Assembly (NCBI GenBank): GCA_002786065.1 | Contig: NHNY01000023.1 | Span: forward strand, 62,001-126,000 | DNA from: Microcyclospora pomicola | Taxonomy: Eukaryota; Ascomycota; Dothideomycetes; Capnodiales | Direction of reading: 5' to 3' | Length of the DNA stretch: 64,000 nucleotides | Part shown: in pieces, positions 46,052-57,037 of the stretch | How positions within the stretch are numbered: position 1 is the stretch's first letter | How the letters are laid out: each line of letters opens with the position of its first letter | Position numbers and translations under genes: made by a program | Notes under the pieces: model-generated | What the model was told of the DNA's origin: nothing | Seen by the model: the letters and a program-made list of their open reading frames with translations, nothing else | Database searches by the model: none

Positions 46052-46678
46052 TCAGCGGCTTCTACGCTCCGCACGCTCAGGATACTCTTTGATCCTGATT
46101 CCACATCTTTCAGCCTCTGCCCTGAAGTCCGTGCTCAATACCCTATCGTACATCCCGAAGACCACCTCTCGTAATCGTGGTATCACTGCGAGCCAGTGAC
46201 AGATCATCCGCAGCGTCGTTAGTACGAACTTGATTTCTCCAAGTTTGCTCAGACGTATTTCCATGACGGCGGTGCTTACCAGTGAAGCTGTGATCATGCA
46301 TACGTTCGCACAGAATCGCTTGATGACCAGCAGCAGATCGCGGGTGGAGAAGCTGAATACCATGTTTTCGATGTCAGGCGAATACGCGCACCATGGCAGG
46401 CGGATGTAAACATGCTGGATGTAGCTGCAGTTACGGCGGTCGATCCTCCTGAAGAAGTCGACGAGTTCTTGCTGTGTGCACGTGGTGAAGTCAAAGCGGT
46501 TGCGACTGTAGAAGATCGAGGGGGTCTCGCGCCAGGTCCACTGGTTCACACGAAACAGGCTGGTGTTGAGCCATCGTCCTCGATCAAGCCAGGGGTTGAT
46601 GAACTTGTCGTGCACCAGCAGTTTTTCCCAGATCATGTTCCGGAGTTCACCGGGCATTGTGACCACCTTGGTCGTCAT
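46052..46678 (-). CDS. F-box-like / 2EXR-like orphan protein
   Basis: 208 residues, ATG at 46678. The opening VVTMPGELRNMIWEKLLV and the following SLFRVNQWTWRETPSIFYSRNRFDF are typical of the abundant fungal family with an F-box-like 'LPxELRxxIW' start and a 'RVNxxxxxExxxIFYxxNxF' strand. The C-terminal half is Leu/Ile/Arg-rich with no named domain. Family members are numerous in Dothideomycetes and mostly uncharacterised; an adaptor role in ubiquitylation is possible but unproven. It is the last gene of a minus-strand group from AKR1 to here. Confidence 0.7.
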   Translation of the reverse strand: MTTKVVTMPGELRNMIWEKLLVHDKFINPWLDRGRWLNTSLFRVNQWTWRETPSIFYSRNRFDFTTCTQQELVDFFRRIDRRNCSYIQHVYIRLPWCAYSPDIENMVFSFSTRDLLLVIKRFCANVCMITASLVSTAVMEIRLSKLGEIKFVLTTLRMICHWLAVIPRLREVVFGMYDRVLSTDFRAEAERCGIRIKEYPERAERRSR

Positions 46679-47288
46679 TCTGGGTTCGATCGCCAGGTTG
46701 TCAGTTGTAGTGTCGAGGAGGAGCGAGGAATTGACGTTTGGGCGAAATTGAACGCGAGCATATGTCGAGGATGCTGAGCAGATGGGCGAGGAAGAGGAGG
46801 ACTATGAACAGTAATGCTTAGATCGTTCTCTAGCGACAACACATCGTCTTTTGTCTGGCGGGACAGATCACAAGCCGTCGAGTTAGTCACATCCATTCAA
46901 TCACGTTGTTTTGCGACAAGCATACCGTCACGTGAATGAACATAGACGTCCTGGCGTCGGACACATGTGACAGCATCCATGACTCTCTATATGCCCCATG
47001 GTCCGTCTCGCCAGTGCCATATATACTGGTTGCCCCGGTTGTGTATATCCATGTCTAGCTACAGCTGACAAATGCTCGCGAGCGCTCGGGACATGAAGGC
47101 TGGACCATCCTTCAGATCAGCTCGTCTGTATAATGCCTACATCGATCAAGGGTGAAACTGGTGAACCAATCCCTAGAATGCGCAGGATTGAGAAGAGAGG
47201 AGGGAGAAAGACATCGCCACGCCATGCATCTCGAAAAGTAAATTCAGCAAACGGTTGAGCACCTCAATGTAGCAATCTCTTTGTGCGA
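46679..47288. other. Intergenic, promoter of the orphan gene
   Basis: Upstream of the F-box-like gene and downstream of BRO1. Short frames only. Confidence 0.5.
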
Positions 47289-50200
47289 TCACTTCCACCC
47301 GCTCAAGCCGGCCCAGGGGTCTCCACCATTCTGGCTTTGCCCTTGCTGGTGAGTCCTTCTTGGATCACTGGCATAGCCGCCCGGTCCAGCAGGGTAATTG
47401 GAGCTCTGCATCGCACTGTAGTCTTGGCTTGGCGGCGGTCCTGGCGGGGGTGGTGGTGGCTGCCAGCCTGGGGGCGGCATGCTGTAGTGACTTTGTTGCG
47501 CTGTCGGCTGTTGCTGCTGCTGTTGCTGTTGGCCATATTGTGATTGTGGAGCTTGGTGCATCTGACCATATGATTGTCCCGGTGGAGGGGAGAAGAATTG
47601 CTGACTTGCTGGAGGCGACACTGGGCCGTACGTGTTGGGGTTATAGGAGTGAATAGGACCAGTCGATTGTGCGAAGCCAGTACTTGAGATCTGCGTTGAC
47701 TGGGGTCGACCGAAGCTCTGATATTGTGGAGACTGGACACCGTTCTGGCCACCCGGGTAGCGAGGTGTCACCGGTGGGCTAGCCGCGGGATTGTACATTG
47801 GCTGCGAGGATGGTTGAGCATTATAAGCTGTTTGCGGTTGCAACGGCGGCGGTCTTTGTCCGGGCGCTCTGCCCTGATCCTGCTGATGACTTGGCACAGG
47901 CGACGCAGAGTATTGGGTCGATGGACTCATATTCATGCGTTCCATGAGGTCTTTCAACCTCGCCTGCTCTCGGTCTGCACCACTACCCTTACTAGCCTCG
48001 ATGTTACCGAGCAGTTGTGCACCTTCTGTGCGTCGATTCTCGACAAAAGACTCTACATTCTTCTTCATCGACTCAACGGTGTCTTTCATCTCATCGTAAA
48101 ACCCTTGGGCTCTTGCGAGACCAGCTTGCAGATCCTGGTACGCTTGATAGACTTTCCGATACTTGCCTAGTACCGCATTACGTTGGCGAGAGAACGACTC
48201 GTACTTGTTCTGTTCCGATCGTACTCGCTTGTCTTGCAGAAGATCGCTGTAGGTCCGCGTCAGCTCCTTCATCAGTGACTGTTGCTTGTGGTTTGCCTGA
48301 AGAATGCGGTTTTGATGTTGCCGGAATTTCTCGAGCTCCGATTTGAAGAGCGCATTTTCTTGCGATGTGATGGCCTTCTTGTTCAAGATCAGGACGTTGG
48401 AGATGTCATCGTTTTGTATCTAAATCGTGAATTAGCTTGATTGTGTCTCTGACAACGGCTGAATGCTTACTTTTTCTTTGAGATCCTTCAACACCTGCGT
48501 TCGTTCTCGCTTGACCAGGTTCAATCTGCGCATCAGCTCTTCCACTCGCTCAATCTGCTCTGCCACGCTTTGCCTGCCTTCGTCTGCAAAATCATCATCG
48601 AGGAGGTTGCCCTCGTTACCGCCACCACCTGAGCCCGACAGATCCTTCTTACCAGCTCCAGCTTTGACCATTGCACGTTGGTATAAAACATCGGCTTCAT
48701 CTGTCTCGCCAGCAGATCGCATCTCATCAAAATCTGATTCATACTGTCGGAACGAGCTGTACAGCTGGGCGTCACTTGTGGATGCTTCTTCAACCGCCGA
48801 ACGATACGACCTCGTGTCTGTCCGGAGTGTCGAAGTGAGTCGACTTGATGGCTGTTGTGTCCATTCGGCGCCGTATTTGCTTCGCATCTTCTCACACACA
48901 GACTCTTCCATATCGAGCTGCTTGGAACAAGTGTCGAGAGTGGTCAAGATATTCTGCTTTTCATCTCGTAATTTGTCAAAGGTCGGACCGAATGAGTCGT
49001 GGCCGGATAGCTCTGAACACCAGTCTCTGAACTCAGAGTCCACACCTGCGCTGTCCTGGTCCAGACCACCCTTCAAGATGTTGAGACTTCCGGGCAGCTT
49101 CAGATAGTCTAGGGAGGCTGCCATCTCGCCATCTGCTGTTTCTACCCGCTCTGCTTCGGCTCGTGCCACCTTCGCCTTCTCCTCGTCGTACAGACTAGCA
49201 CTCTCGGTCACAGACATAGGCACTATCCGCTGGAAAATATCTGGTCCGATAATGCGCTGGATATCTTGTCCTTGGTATAGCTCGCTGACAGGTATCGCCT
49301 TGGCCGCCGGCAGCTTTGGGATGTTTGACAGATTCGACTCCGAAGGTACAGGTTGATGATATATCATATCGTTGTCTCTAGTGTACTCTGTGAGTAGCTC
49401 TTGAATTGCAGTCGTATGTTTTTTAGCCATATCTGCAAGGATCGTGCCGGTCTCAGTGCTCAAATTGCTATTGGAGGGTAACGTCGCAGGAAAGCCGTTT
49501 GCCAGCCGTACAGCCTCTTTGTTGGCGTTCTGTGCAGCCAGTAAGCGACATATCGCTTGGCCATAGCTGTTCGCTTCATAATCTGCAACGGCCTGATAGT
49601 ATTGTGCCAGACTTGCTATATGGTGCTGCTTGATCTGCACCATCAACAACCATACCCTCTCGAACACGGCTCTTGACACATTATCCTGTACACCCTCCAC
49701 TGCTTGTGCATACAAATACGCAGCTTGTGCCGCAAGTTTCGCAAGCAGTCCTGGCTTTTTCTTATCCACGATCTGCTTCTCAATGAACACCTCTTGACCC
49801 TGCGCCAGCATGATACTGATCAACGTCTTGACTGTCTCCCGGCTTAGATCGGTGCTTGGGGCGTGGAGGAAGTTCTCGTTAATGTAGGTGAACATGCCAG
49901 CGGAAGCCTGGAAGGAGTGGTATGCCGTCTTCAGCCCGGTATCCTCATGTCGATTCTGATTCGCAGCATGGCACGAAAGCACCGCCGAGATGTTGAAGAT
50001 TATGCTCGCCTTCTCGTACGCCAACGAGAACTGGCTCGTAGGCTTGAGCGTGAACGCATCGAACCATGTGAACGAGATCTTGATATGGTTCTCGTCGACG
50101 GGGAATCGAAGGTCCAGAAGCTCGAGCTGTCCATAGTATCGATAAAGCAGATCACGACCAGCAGCGCTATCCTTCCCTGCACCGCGCATATCCTGCCGTA

Positions 50201-50339
50201 GCCGATTGAGTGTAGCGCATTCTTCTGAGTAGCGTTCCGGGTCGTCCCCGTAGGCAGAACGGATGTGTTGTTTCAACGGTTGCACCCAGTCGATTTCGTT
50301 TGTCTGTTTCAGCGGGCTTGAGATCATGGGGATCTGCAT
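47289..50339 (-). CDS. bro1: BRO1 / ALIX-type endosomal sorting protein
   Basis: Exons (minus) are 50339-48471 and 48419-47289, with a 51-nt intron (GTAAGC...TTTAG, phase 0); 999 residues. Starting at ATG 50339 gives MQIPMISSPLKQTNEIDW, matching the family N-terminus; an upstream in-frame ATG at 50390 would add 17 residues. The BRO1 domain spans about 1-390 (DPERYSEECATLNRLR, LLYRYYGQLELLDLRFP, FTWFDAF). The V-shaped ALIX-like coiled-coil domain is about 400-760. The tail is Pro/Gln/Tyr-rich with a poly-Gln run and PPPPGPPP. Family role: ESCRT-III partner that recruits the deubiquitinase Doa4 at endosomes and, in fungi, also takes part in ambient-pH (PalA-like) signalling families. BRO1 rather than PalA is favoured by length and N-terminus. 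Confidence 0.9.
47508..47531. repeat. CAG/CAA run encoding eight glutamines in BRO1
   Basis: Minus-strand mixed CAA/CAG codons give eight consecutive Gln in the Pro/Gln-rich tail. Confidence 0.9.
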
Positions 50340-51226
50340 GGCGGCGGCGGAGAGCTGGCGCGACAAGCCAGGACGACCTCGAAGCATTCCGTGGCCGAAA
50401 GGGAGAAGGGAGGAGAGTGGAGGGTAAAGTGTAAGCGACAACCGTGGGGCCGGGAAGATCGATCAGATCGTGTTCACCACCGCCCAGCAGGCATCCTCCA
50501 ACGAGAGGCAATGACCGGCGCTTGGGTCGTGTTGCAGCCGCAGACGGGCAGTGTGATCGATACGGATGGCAACCCACTACAGAGCACGATTCGGTATGCT
50601 CTTTCGATCTTCGGTATCGACCAGTGCTGAGTTGTTTTTGTATTGAATTGTGTAGTGTATAAATTGATGTTGCTGTACTGACGTCTCGTCCGAGTGGGGC
50701 AGGCCTGGGGTCGCGAGCGGGCGACCTACAGTAGTACAGCTGCGGTAGACCACCAGGACGACAGGGTACGCCGTCAGTCATATACACAAGGCATCCCTGG
50801 CTCCTTTCCCACCCAAGAGAATACGATCCTTCCCATTGCGCTGCGAACCGCCCGTCATGCGTCGCCGCACCGATGCGCCCAAATGCACTGATAGAGCCCA
50901 AAGGTGCCAGACCAATGGACCAGGAAATCGAGCTTCCCCTTAAGCGCCGAGCTCCGTTGGAGAGACACTTTCAACGTAGGCGCCCTGTCTCGGCCTCGCT
51001 CTTAGGAAGCCGTTGTCCCAAAGGCCACATACTGACAGGGCGCTGAACTATGGAGTTTCACTCCTTGTGGATTTAGGTCAGTGAGCGTACGGTTCGTATG
51101 GGTAAATTCCATACGTGACGCTGAGCGCCCATCGTTTCAGCGCTAAATCGTTGGAAGTCAAGCCAAGCTAAGTACACATACGCTCACAAATCACCATAAG
51201 CAGCCAACATATATTGCCGTATATTA
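50340..51226. other. Intergenic, promoter of bro1
   Basis: About 890 bases between AKR1 and BRO1, both on the minus strand. The part near 50600-50680 is A/T-richer. No gene is supported. Confidence 0.5.
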
Positions 51227-53504
51227 CTACCCTCCACTACTGCCAATGCCTTCCTCGGCTGAGGATATCTCCTCGTATCCACCAGCTCGATACCTCATGC
51301 CCGCTCGCGGAACATCGTATAATATGGCGTAGTCGATTTCTTGGCCACCGAGCTTTGCATGGCAATTATCCTTTCGGCCAAATATGGGTCCATCTGACCA
51401 AAAGTCGATGCAGTTCCGGAACACGCCCCTGCTGAAGAGGTTCTCCTTCCTCGCTTGTCGCTTCTTCTCTGCCTTGGTCTGCGAACCTTTGTATCCTTGG
51501 AAGGCGATTGTGAGGAATGTGTCCACTCCCAGCAACGTGAACCACTGTCCCATACATCCTTCTTTTTTCTTGTGGGCGTGGCCGTGCGGCTTTGGGCCAG
51601 CACCTGCTTCACCAACCTGGGCGCCGTCGACTGACATGGTTCCGGCTGTGATAGCCGTCATGAGTGGACTGGCCTGGGTCACACCTCGCATGGTCTCGAA
51701 AGTCGTGATATTCCGAGCGACTTGCATTAAATGTACAAAGAGTAGCATGAATGTCCAGGTGAGTTGGAGAGAGCCCCAAGCATTTGTGATAAGTGTTAGA
51801 GGATCTTTGGAAAATTCTGCGCACAGCTCCTGTTTCAAGATGGCGCAGTGTTGTTCGGCTTCTGGAGGCTCGGGGAGGATATCGATGTAGACAAAGGTAA
51901 GACGGACCAAAAAGCCGATCCCTACCAGTAGGAAGAGGACGTAGAGGATGAAATGTTTATGGTTGTTGGTGCCGACACAATTGTCAACCCACGGGCAGTG
52001 GCTGACACTGGGTTAGTCTTGCAAATCACATTCAGCATAGGGGTGGAACTCACTGGTCTTCTCGCGCCACACAACGCCCACAACGCTTACAGTGCTTGCT
52101 TCGTAAAGGCTTGCGGATCATGCACTGCGTACAGAAATGTGTCTCATCGAACGCATTGTGCTCAACCAATTCATCAATCATTTTCTTCGTCTGACCTCGA
52201 CTGTTCCCCTTGGGGATATATCCAGGATCCGCCGTCATGGTCATTATGTAGAAATACAAGCACAGAGAATAAGAAGCCGCAAATGCAAGATTGAGAAAGA
52301 AGTGTGATCGCACGGTCCAGGGCAGCATGTGGAACACGTATCGTTGGCCTACCCAGAACAAAGTGGCCGCGAAAATCCCAGCCAGGAACGGCGTCCTATG
52401 CATATGTTTCATGTCTGCCGGTGCCCAACGAAGGGTCATTTGGACAAGATACTGTAATGCATATCCCACGAGAAGGACGCTCGGTATGGAAATCCAAACG
52501 AGCATGTTGGCGAGCATCCAAAGCTGAAGGCCACCCAGGGCAAAAGGCCAGAGGAAGAAGAAATACCGGTAGAATGTTTTTCTATCCTTGATGAACGGCA
52601 CAGGAAAATCCATGGGCTCGCCGTCTTCTCGGTACCCGCAATCGGCAAGAGCTTTATGCCACTGCCGCTCACTTTGCATCTTCGAAGCGGTCACGGCAGG
52701 GGTGTCGCCTTCGATTGCAGGTGGCACTGGCTTACTGCGAGCGAAACGGTCACTGCCGTATTCAATCAGCTTCTGGGTACACCCATACGACCCCTTGACC
52801 AAAGCCCAGTGCAGCGCAGTGAGGCCAGAATCGTCCACGGCATGAACGTCAGCACCCCATCTCAGGAGTACATCTACACAGGCCGGATATCCTTTGTATG
52901 CTGCCCACATCAGCGAAGTGTGTCCTTGAACATCCGCAACATCAACCGGCAGGTCTGGCTGGTGAAGGAGCAGGATCAATTGATACACATTTCCATCCAG
53001 CGTCGCGGAGTGTAGTAGATTGTAGCCTTGGTCGTCTCGTACAAGCGGATCGGCTCCATTGGCCAGCAAGAGGGACACTACCGAGAGGTGACACCTCTTG
53101 CTTGCCCATAGCACTGGTGTAGCTTGTGCATCTCCACCCCTAGCATTGACATCTGCGCCGGATTGGATCAGGAAATGGCAAAGCGCGTGATGCCCATTGA
53201 TTGCTGCCCACTGCCTCCAGTATCAGTTCTGTTACCGTTCCATGGTCTTATGTATTGAACCCACGTGAAGCGCTGTGATGCCCTGCTCGTCTGTAGACCT
53301 CGCTGTGTATCTGCCCGTGTCGAATAGTTTTTGTATGGATCGAAGCTCTCCAAGTCTTGCCAGTTGCATCAAATCCTGCTCTACTGGTAGAGGCGGTGGA
53401 CTCGCATCGAGATCGCTAAGTTCCACTTTGTCCAGCCCATCTTTGCCAGCCGAGAGCGATGGACTCTGTAGATTGCTGGACTCGGAGTCTTGCGATGAGG
53501 TCAT
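51227..53504 (-). CDS. akr1: Ankyrin-repeat DHHC palmitoyltransferase
   Basis: Exons (minus) are 53504-53265, 53210-52054 and 52001-51227; introns are 54 nt (GTGGGT...GGCAG) and 52 nt (GTGAGT...GTCAG), giving 723 residues. Ankyrin repeats run from about residue 45 to 260 (GITALHWAAINGH, LLLANGADPLVRDDQGYNLLH, GHTSLMWAAYKGYPACVDVLL, GLTALHWALVKG). Hydrophobic segments follow from about 320. The Cys-rich domain holds FCTQCMIRKPLRSKHCKRCGRCV, and the second intron falls inside the catalytic DHHC (D465-C468), splitting the first His codon; CPWVDNCVG follows. It S-acylates membrane-associated proteins at Golgi/endosomes; in yeast Akr1 targets include the casein kinases Yck1/2. An upstream in-frame GTG codon exists, but I use the first ATG. 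Confidence 0.93.
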
Positions 53505-54070
53505 TGCTTGTGTGCTAGAGGAAGGGTCGTTCACTGAAGATGGAATGTCACCGGTGTTTCATCATCAGGTGGACGTATCCGTTGGATAGATCGCAGGGTT
53601 TTGGGAGGGCATAGACTGGAATATGTTTCCTATTAATCTCAGCTCATACGCGTGGCAGTGCTGGCCACGAGCTGAAGTCGCTAGCGCCAGACAGGTATCA
53701 GGCTAAATGCGTCTATTTCCTAGAACTATAAGGTACTCTAGATTGCGCCAGATCTGACACTTCCATTCAGACAATGGAACGTACCTTAACAACGATCAAC
53801 ATGGATTAGGCAAATAACGAGCGTGCCAACTACCTTAGCGTACAGTTGAGAGAGGTCAGCTTAGGGGCGATGCGCCATGTGTCTTGATGTCCCTATCCAC
53901 CTTAACATCAGCCTTCTGTGAGGGAGCTGGAACTTATGCCTACGGTACTCTACACCTCACATCTTTCTAGTCTTCACTGTCACTCGCATCCCTCGACTCT
54001 ATTGTTCGGCATGCCCACGAAACAGTCTCTCACGACACCTAGATCTCATTTCTGATCAAAGTCAAAGCGT
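53505..54070. other. Intergenic, promoter of akr1
   Basis: A/T-moderate sequence with no coding signal; promoter side of AKR1. Confidence 0.45.
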
Positions 54071-54552
54071 TCAAGATCGAAAGCGGTTAACACAGCAGCA
54101 ATTCCCAGATGCATTCCAGTACATGCTAGACTTCGGCGGATGCAGCCACGTGAGCTTCCTACGAAGGTGATGGAATGTCTGTCCAACCGCTCTCAAGTCA
54201 ACGATCTGGATTGACTGTTTCGGGTTCTGGAAGTTGCTGGTATCTATGGAGAGATTTGGCATCATCATTGAGGTAGATATCTGTAGTTGTCGCGAGTCAG
54301 CAAGCCTTCATGAAGCACACATGTGCTATAGAAGAAAGATCTTACATTATGCGGAATGCCCCAGTCACGACTCGTCTCCAGCTCTTCGCCAGGAGCCATC
54401 AGGATTGGGCGGCTCATCACTGGTATCGCCAGTCTATTGCCTTCTTGTAACACTGCTTCCAGGAAGAGAATCTCTTCAAGGGCGCAACTCGCGGGAACAC
54501 CTTGCCTCATGGCTGGATCAAGCTCGGGTTGTTTGTGGTGGTATGCAATCAT
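54071..54552 (-). CDS. Candidate two-exon protein of unknown function
   Basis: Two open segments on the minus strand join in phase across a 65-nt intron (54281-54345: GTAAGA donor, GCTGAC branch-like site, CTACAG acceptor). From ATG 54552 the product has 138 residues. Exon one reads like real protein (HHKQPELDPAMRQGVP, CALEEILFLEAVLQEGNRL, PILMAPGEELETSRDWGIP). Exon two is less convincing and ends in a Cys/Asn-rich tail. The frame stays open for about 25 codons upstream of the ATG, so another 5' exon is possible. I recognise no family. It may be an intact orphan or a fragment of something larger. Confidence 0.4.
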
Positions 54553-54888
54553 CCACTCCACTCCCTTTGTCGGAGACGGAGCAATCAACAAGACAATTAA
54601 TGCATAGCTTGTGTGACAAACAAGGTATCAAAGCATAGACAGCACAGAGGACAAAGAGGAGAGAAGTACATAATCTCTCTCCCGTTCTCATTGATAGCAA
54701 AAATCAAGCATTAATTTGCACTTCACTCGAGGTCATACTTTTTAGTTGATCTACAGTCTCGGTGCTCGGCTAGCTGAGTATTCCACAGTGTACCATTTGA
54801 TCAATTGTTTCGACTACCAAACTACCACAAATAACATCAGTAGCAGGCGAACCACCACATATCTCCATCACGTCAGCAAGAAGACGCA

Positions 54889-55662
54889 ATGTCTTTCGCA
54901 GTGACAGAGGACGGGGACTCCGTCGACATAGGCCTTGCAGGACTCAAGGTCATCATTCTCCGAGGGCAGATCAACTATCATGCCTGGCATCGTTCGATCA
55001 AACTCGGCGCCAAAGTCAAGGACTGCTGGGCACTCATCATCGAGACCGAAGAAATCATCAGCAACCCCAATCGTCCTATTCGACCATTTCGAGACGACGG
55101 CAGGACCACCACGGACGATTTCAAAGAACGAATCGAGGAATATCAATTGCGTCTGCTAGACTACGAAATCTCCCTCGAGGCTTTTGAAGAACAACACAGG
55201 CGCCTGCTCTATGCCCGTGCTCTGCTTCTCTCAAGCGTAGACCCAGCCATTCGAGGGTTAATCGATTACAATGGGACACCTTATGACATCTACAAAGCAA
55301 TCACATCCTTGTACAAGATGTCAGATGCACAGGCAGCGGCACTGCTCTATTGAAGGATCGAATCCTTGGAGTTTTCAGACTGTACGTGCATCTCGGATTT
55401 CATCAACACCATCACTTCACACGCCCTCGATTTGACAGATCTCAACAGCAAGTTTGAAGAGGCCTGGATCATCTCCAAGATCGTCAACTCACTCCCAAGG
55501 GAATACAGCGATTTTGTCAGATACTGGAACATGTGTGGGGGGAGTGATGCCCTTGCTATGGACGTCGCCACCCTACACGCATGCCTTGTGAGAGAAGAGG
55601 CCCGACTCATCACTCAAGGGAAAACCTCAATCAAGGGCAAGAAGCTCTCCGGCAAGAAATGA
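54889..55662 (+). mobile_element. Ty1/copia-type retrotransposon fossil, gag part only
   Basis: A degraded remnant of a copia-type LTR element. What survives resembles the gag polyprotein (UBN2/copia gag family): LRGQINYHAWHRSIK near the start, the PYDIYKAITSLYKM segment, and a Leu-rich middle ending in a Lys-rich stretch. No protease, integrase or reverse transcriptase is seen in the window. A tract near 54632 loosely resembles the initiator-Met tRNA primer-binding site, which would place a left LTR end around 54630, but no LTR pair was found. The element is broken (at least one break, and strongly truncated). Its base composition is not A/T-shifted, so RIP damage is not obvious. Age cannot be estimated without LTRs. 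Confidence 0.72.
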
Positions 55663-56021
55663 CAAACCTCAACCAAACGATGCACTTGGGTCAATGGTCC
55701 AGTAGCACCAACACCTGCTTGCATTTGCGAGTTCGTTGCCACCACGAACTGCGAGACCGCATAATCTACCATAAGCACCCTTGTCAGGAATCATGCTGAG
55801 CGTCTTTCAAGGAGCTTCAGCATTTGGTCGTGACTTCTCGGCCTTGTTACTGCTCTGTAGCAGAAAGTGGCGTGATACAGTGCACAACGGCTTCGACATA
55901 CGTCGACATTTGCGAAAGACACAGCCAGCCTTGTAGTCGGGCTCGGCACGACCACCATCGCTCGTCGCCCGAGTCGGAATGGCAGCACCTTTTTCTCCGC
56001 CATGGCCGCCAATTTATCGGC
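55663..56021. other. Flank of the fossil
   Basis: No further retroelement domain and no gene recognised; ends at the 3' end of the cyclotransferase gene. Confidence 0.4.
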
Positions 56022-56636
56022 CTAATCCGCGGGGATATACTTCCTGATGACCTGGTCTACATATGCCTGCGGCACACCTTGACGGACCGCATCTTTGATC
56101 CCCATGTTCATGCGGTGGATGTACTCCAGTTTCGGCTTAGCGGGCTCATCGAGTTTGCGATTGATGTAGACGAGCATGTCCAACTTCTTACCTTTCTTCT
56201 CGGTGTCAAACGTTGTGATGCCCTTCTCAGACCTGGCGAAGAACTCCACTTCGATTTCTTCCTTGGTATACGCAATCGGGACACCTTCATTCCCGTCCAG
56301 ACGACGTTCATCCGATGCCTCGAGGCTGTAGACCAGTCCCCACACTTCATTCTTATATTCGTGCTTTCCTTCTGCTTCAGCCTTCGCGTCCTCGTCATCG
56401 TCGTCGAGCTCCACAATATTGGCATAGCCGCGCTCATAGATAATCCATCGATACCCCTTCAAACGTGCGATGCCGAGGAACTTGGACGTCGGACACCGTT
56501 GCGCCATCTGCTGTTGCCACAGATTGGATCCATAGCCAAAGTACAGGGTAGACTTGGAGAGGTCGGCAGGCACGTTGTGCTTCCGCAGCCGGTCTCGCAC
56601 ATTCGGCAGGAGAGTCAAGCAAGGAAGGCACGGCAT
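56022..56636 (-). CDS. Gamma-glutamylcyclotransferase-like protein
   Basis: Single exon, 204 residues, ATG at 56636. The substrate-binding loop YFGYGSNLW lies at 32-40. AQRCPTSKFLGIARLKGYRW and YERGYANIVE are characteristic, and the likely catalytic Glu is E117 in LDGNEGVP. A charged loop (about 77-92, ELDDDDEDAKAEAEG) is an insertion. Family enzymes release 5-oxoproline from gamma-glutamyl peptides in glutathione turnover; some fungal members are uncharacterised, so the substrate is inference. The N-terminal 28 residues are unusual for the family and may be partly untranslated if a later start is used, though no Met follows before the motif. Confidence 0.9.
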   Translation of the reverse strand: MPCLPCLTLLPNVRDRLRKHNVPADLSKSTLYFGYGSNLWQQQMAQRCPTSKFLGIARLKGYRWIIYERGYANIVELDDDDEDAKAEAEGKHEYKNEVWGLVYSLEASDERRLDGNEGVPIAYTKEEIEVEFFARSEKGITTFDTEKKGKKLDMLVYINRKLDEPAKPKLEYIHRMNMGIKDAVRQGVPQAYVDQVIRKYIPAD

Positions 56637-57037
56637 TTCGATATGAGTCGGAATATCGGTTCGGCGGCCAGCATGACAGCTGTGCCACAGTGCCTTATCA
56701 ATGATACATGTATGTCGCTAGGTATGGTGGGAAGATGAGTGGTCGAAAGAGCCAGGAGCGTGATCAGGTATACGCCGGGTCACTAACAACCTGATCGAGA
56801 TATACGACCGACGATCAAGTTCAACGTCAAGCTGACAACCTACTAGTCTTGATAGTCAAGTAAGGACACCAGTCGGCCAGCCTCAGGGACTATGATAAAT
56901 GAACTCGTCTCGAGACATCCAGAAGCTTGTTCTGATCAAACGAAGGTATAGTATCTACAGTGCATGCATGGTGATGACCTCCCCAGCGTACGGTCGAACA
57001 ATAACGCTTTCAATACAACGACATTATCTGAGCCACC
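56637..57037. other. Intergenic, promoter of the cyclotransferase gene
   Basis: 400 bases between two minus-strand genes; nothing coding is seen. Confidence 0.5.

Noticed and set aside
45820-46199. Plus-strand spliced frame antisense to the orphan gene
   Set aside because: Intron signals are fair, but the second segment is the complement of the better-supported minus-strand protein.
50340-50441. N-terminal extension of BRO1
   Set aside because: The longest frame begins with TTG; the ATG at 50339 gives the family-typical start.
53505-53534. Ten-codon upstream extension of AKR1
   Set aside because: It begins with GTG; the first ATG in frame is at 53504.
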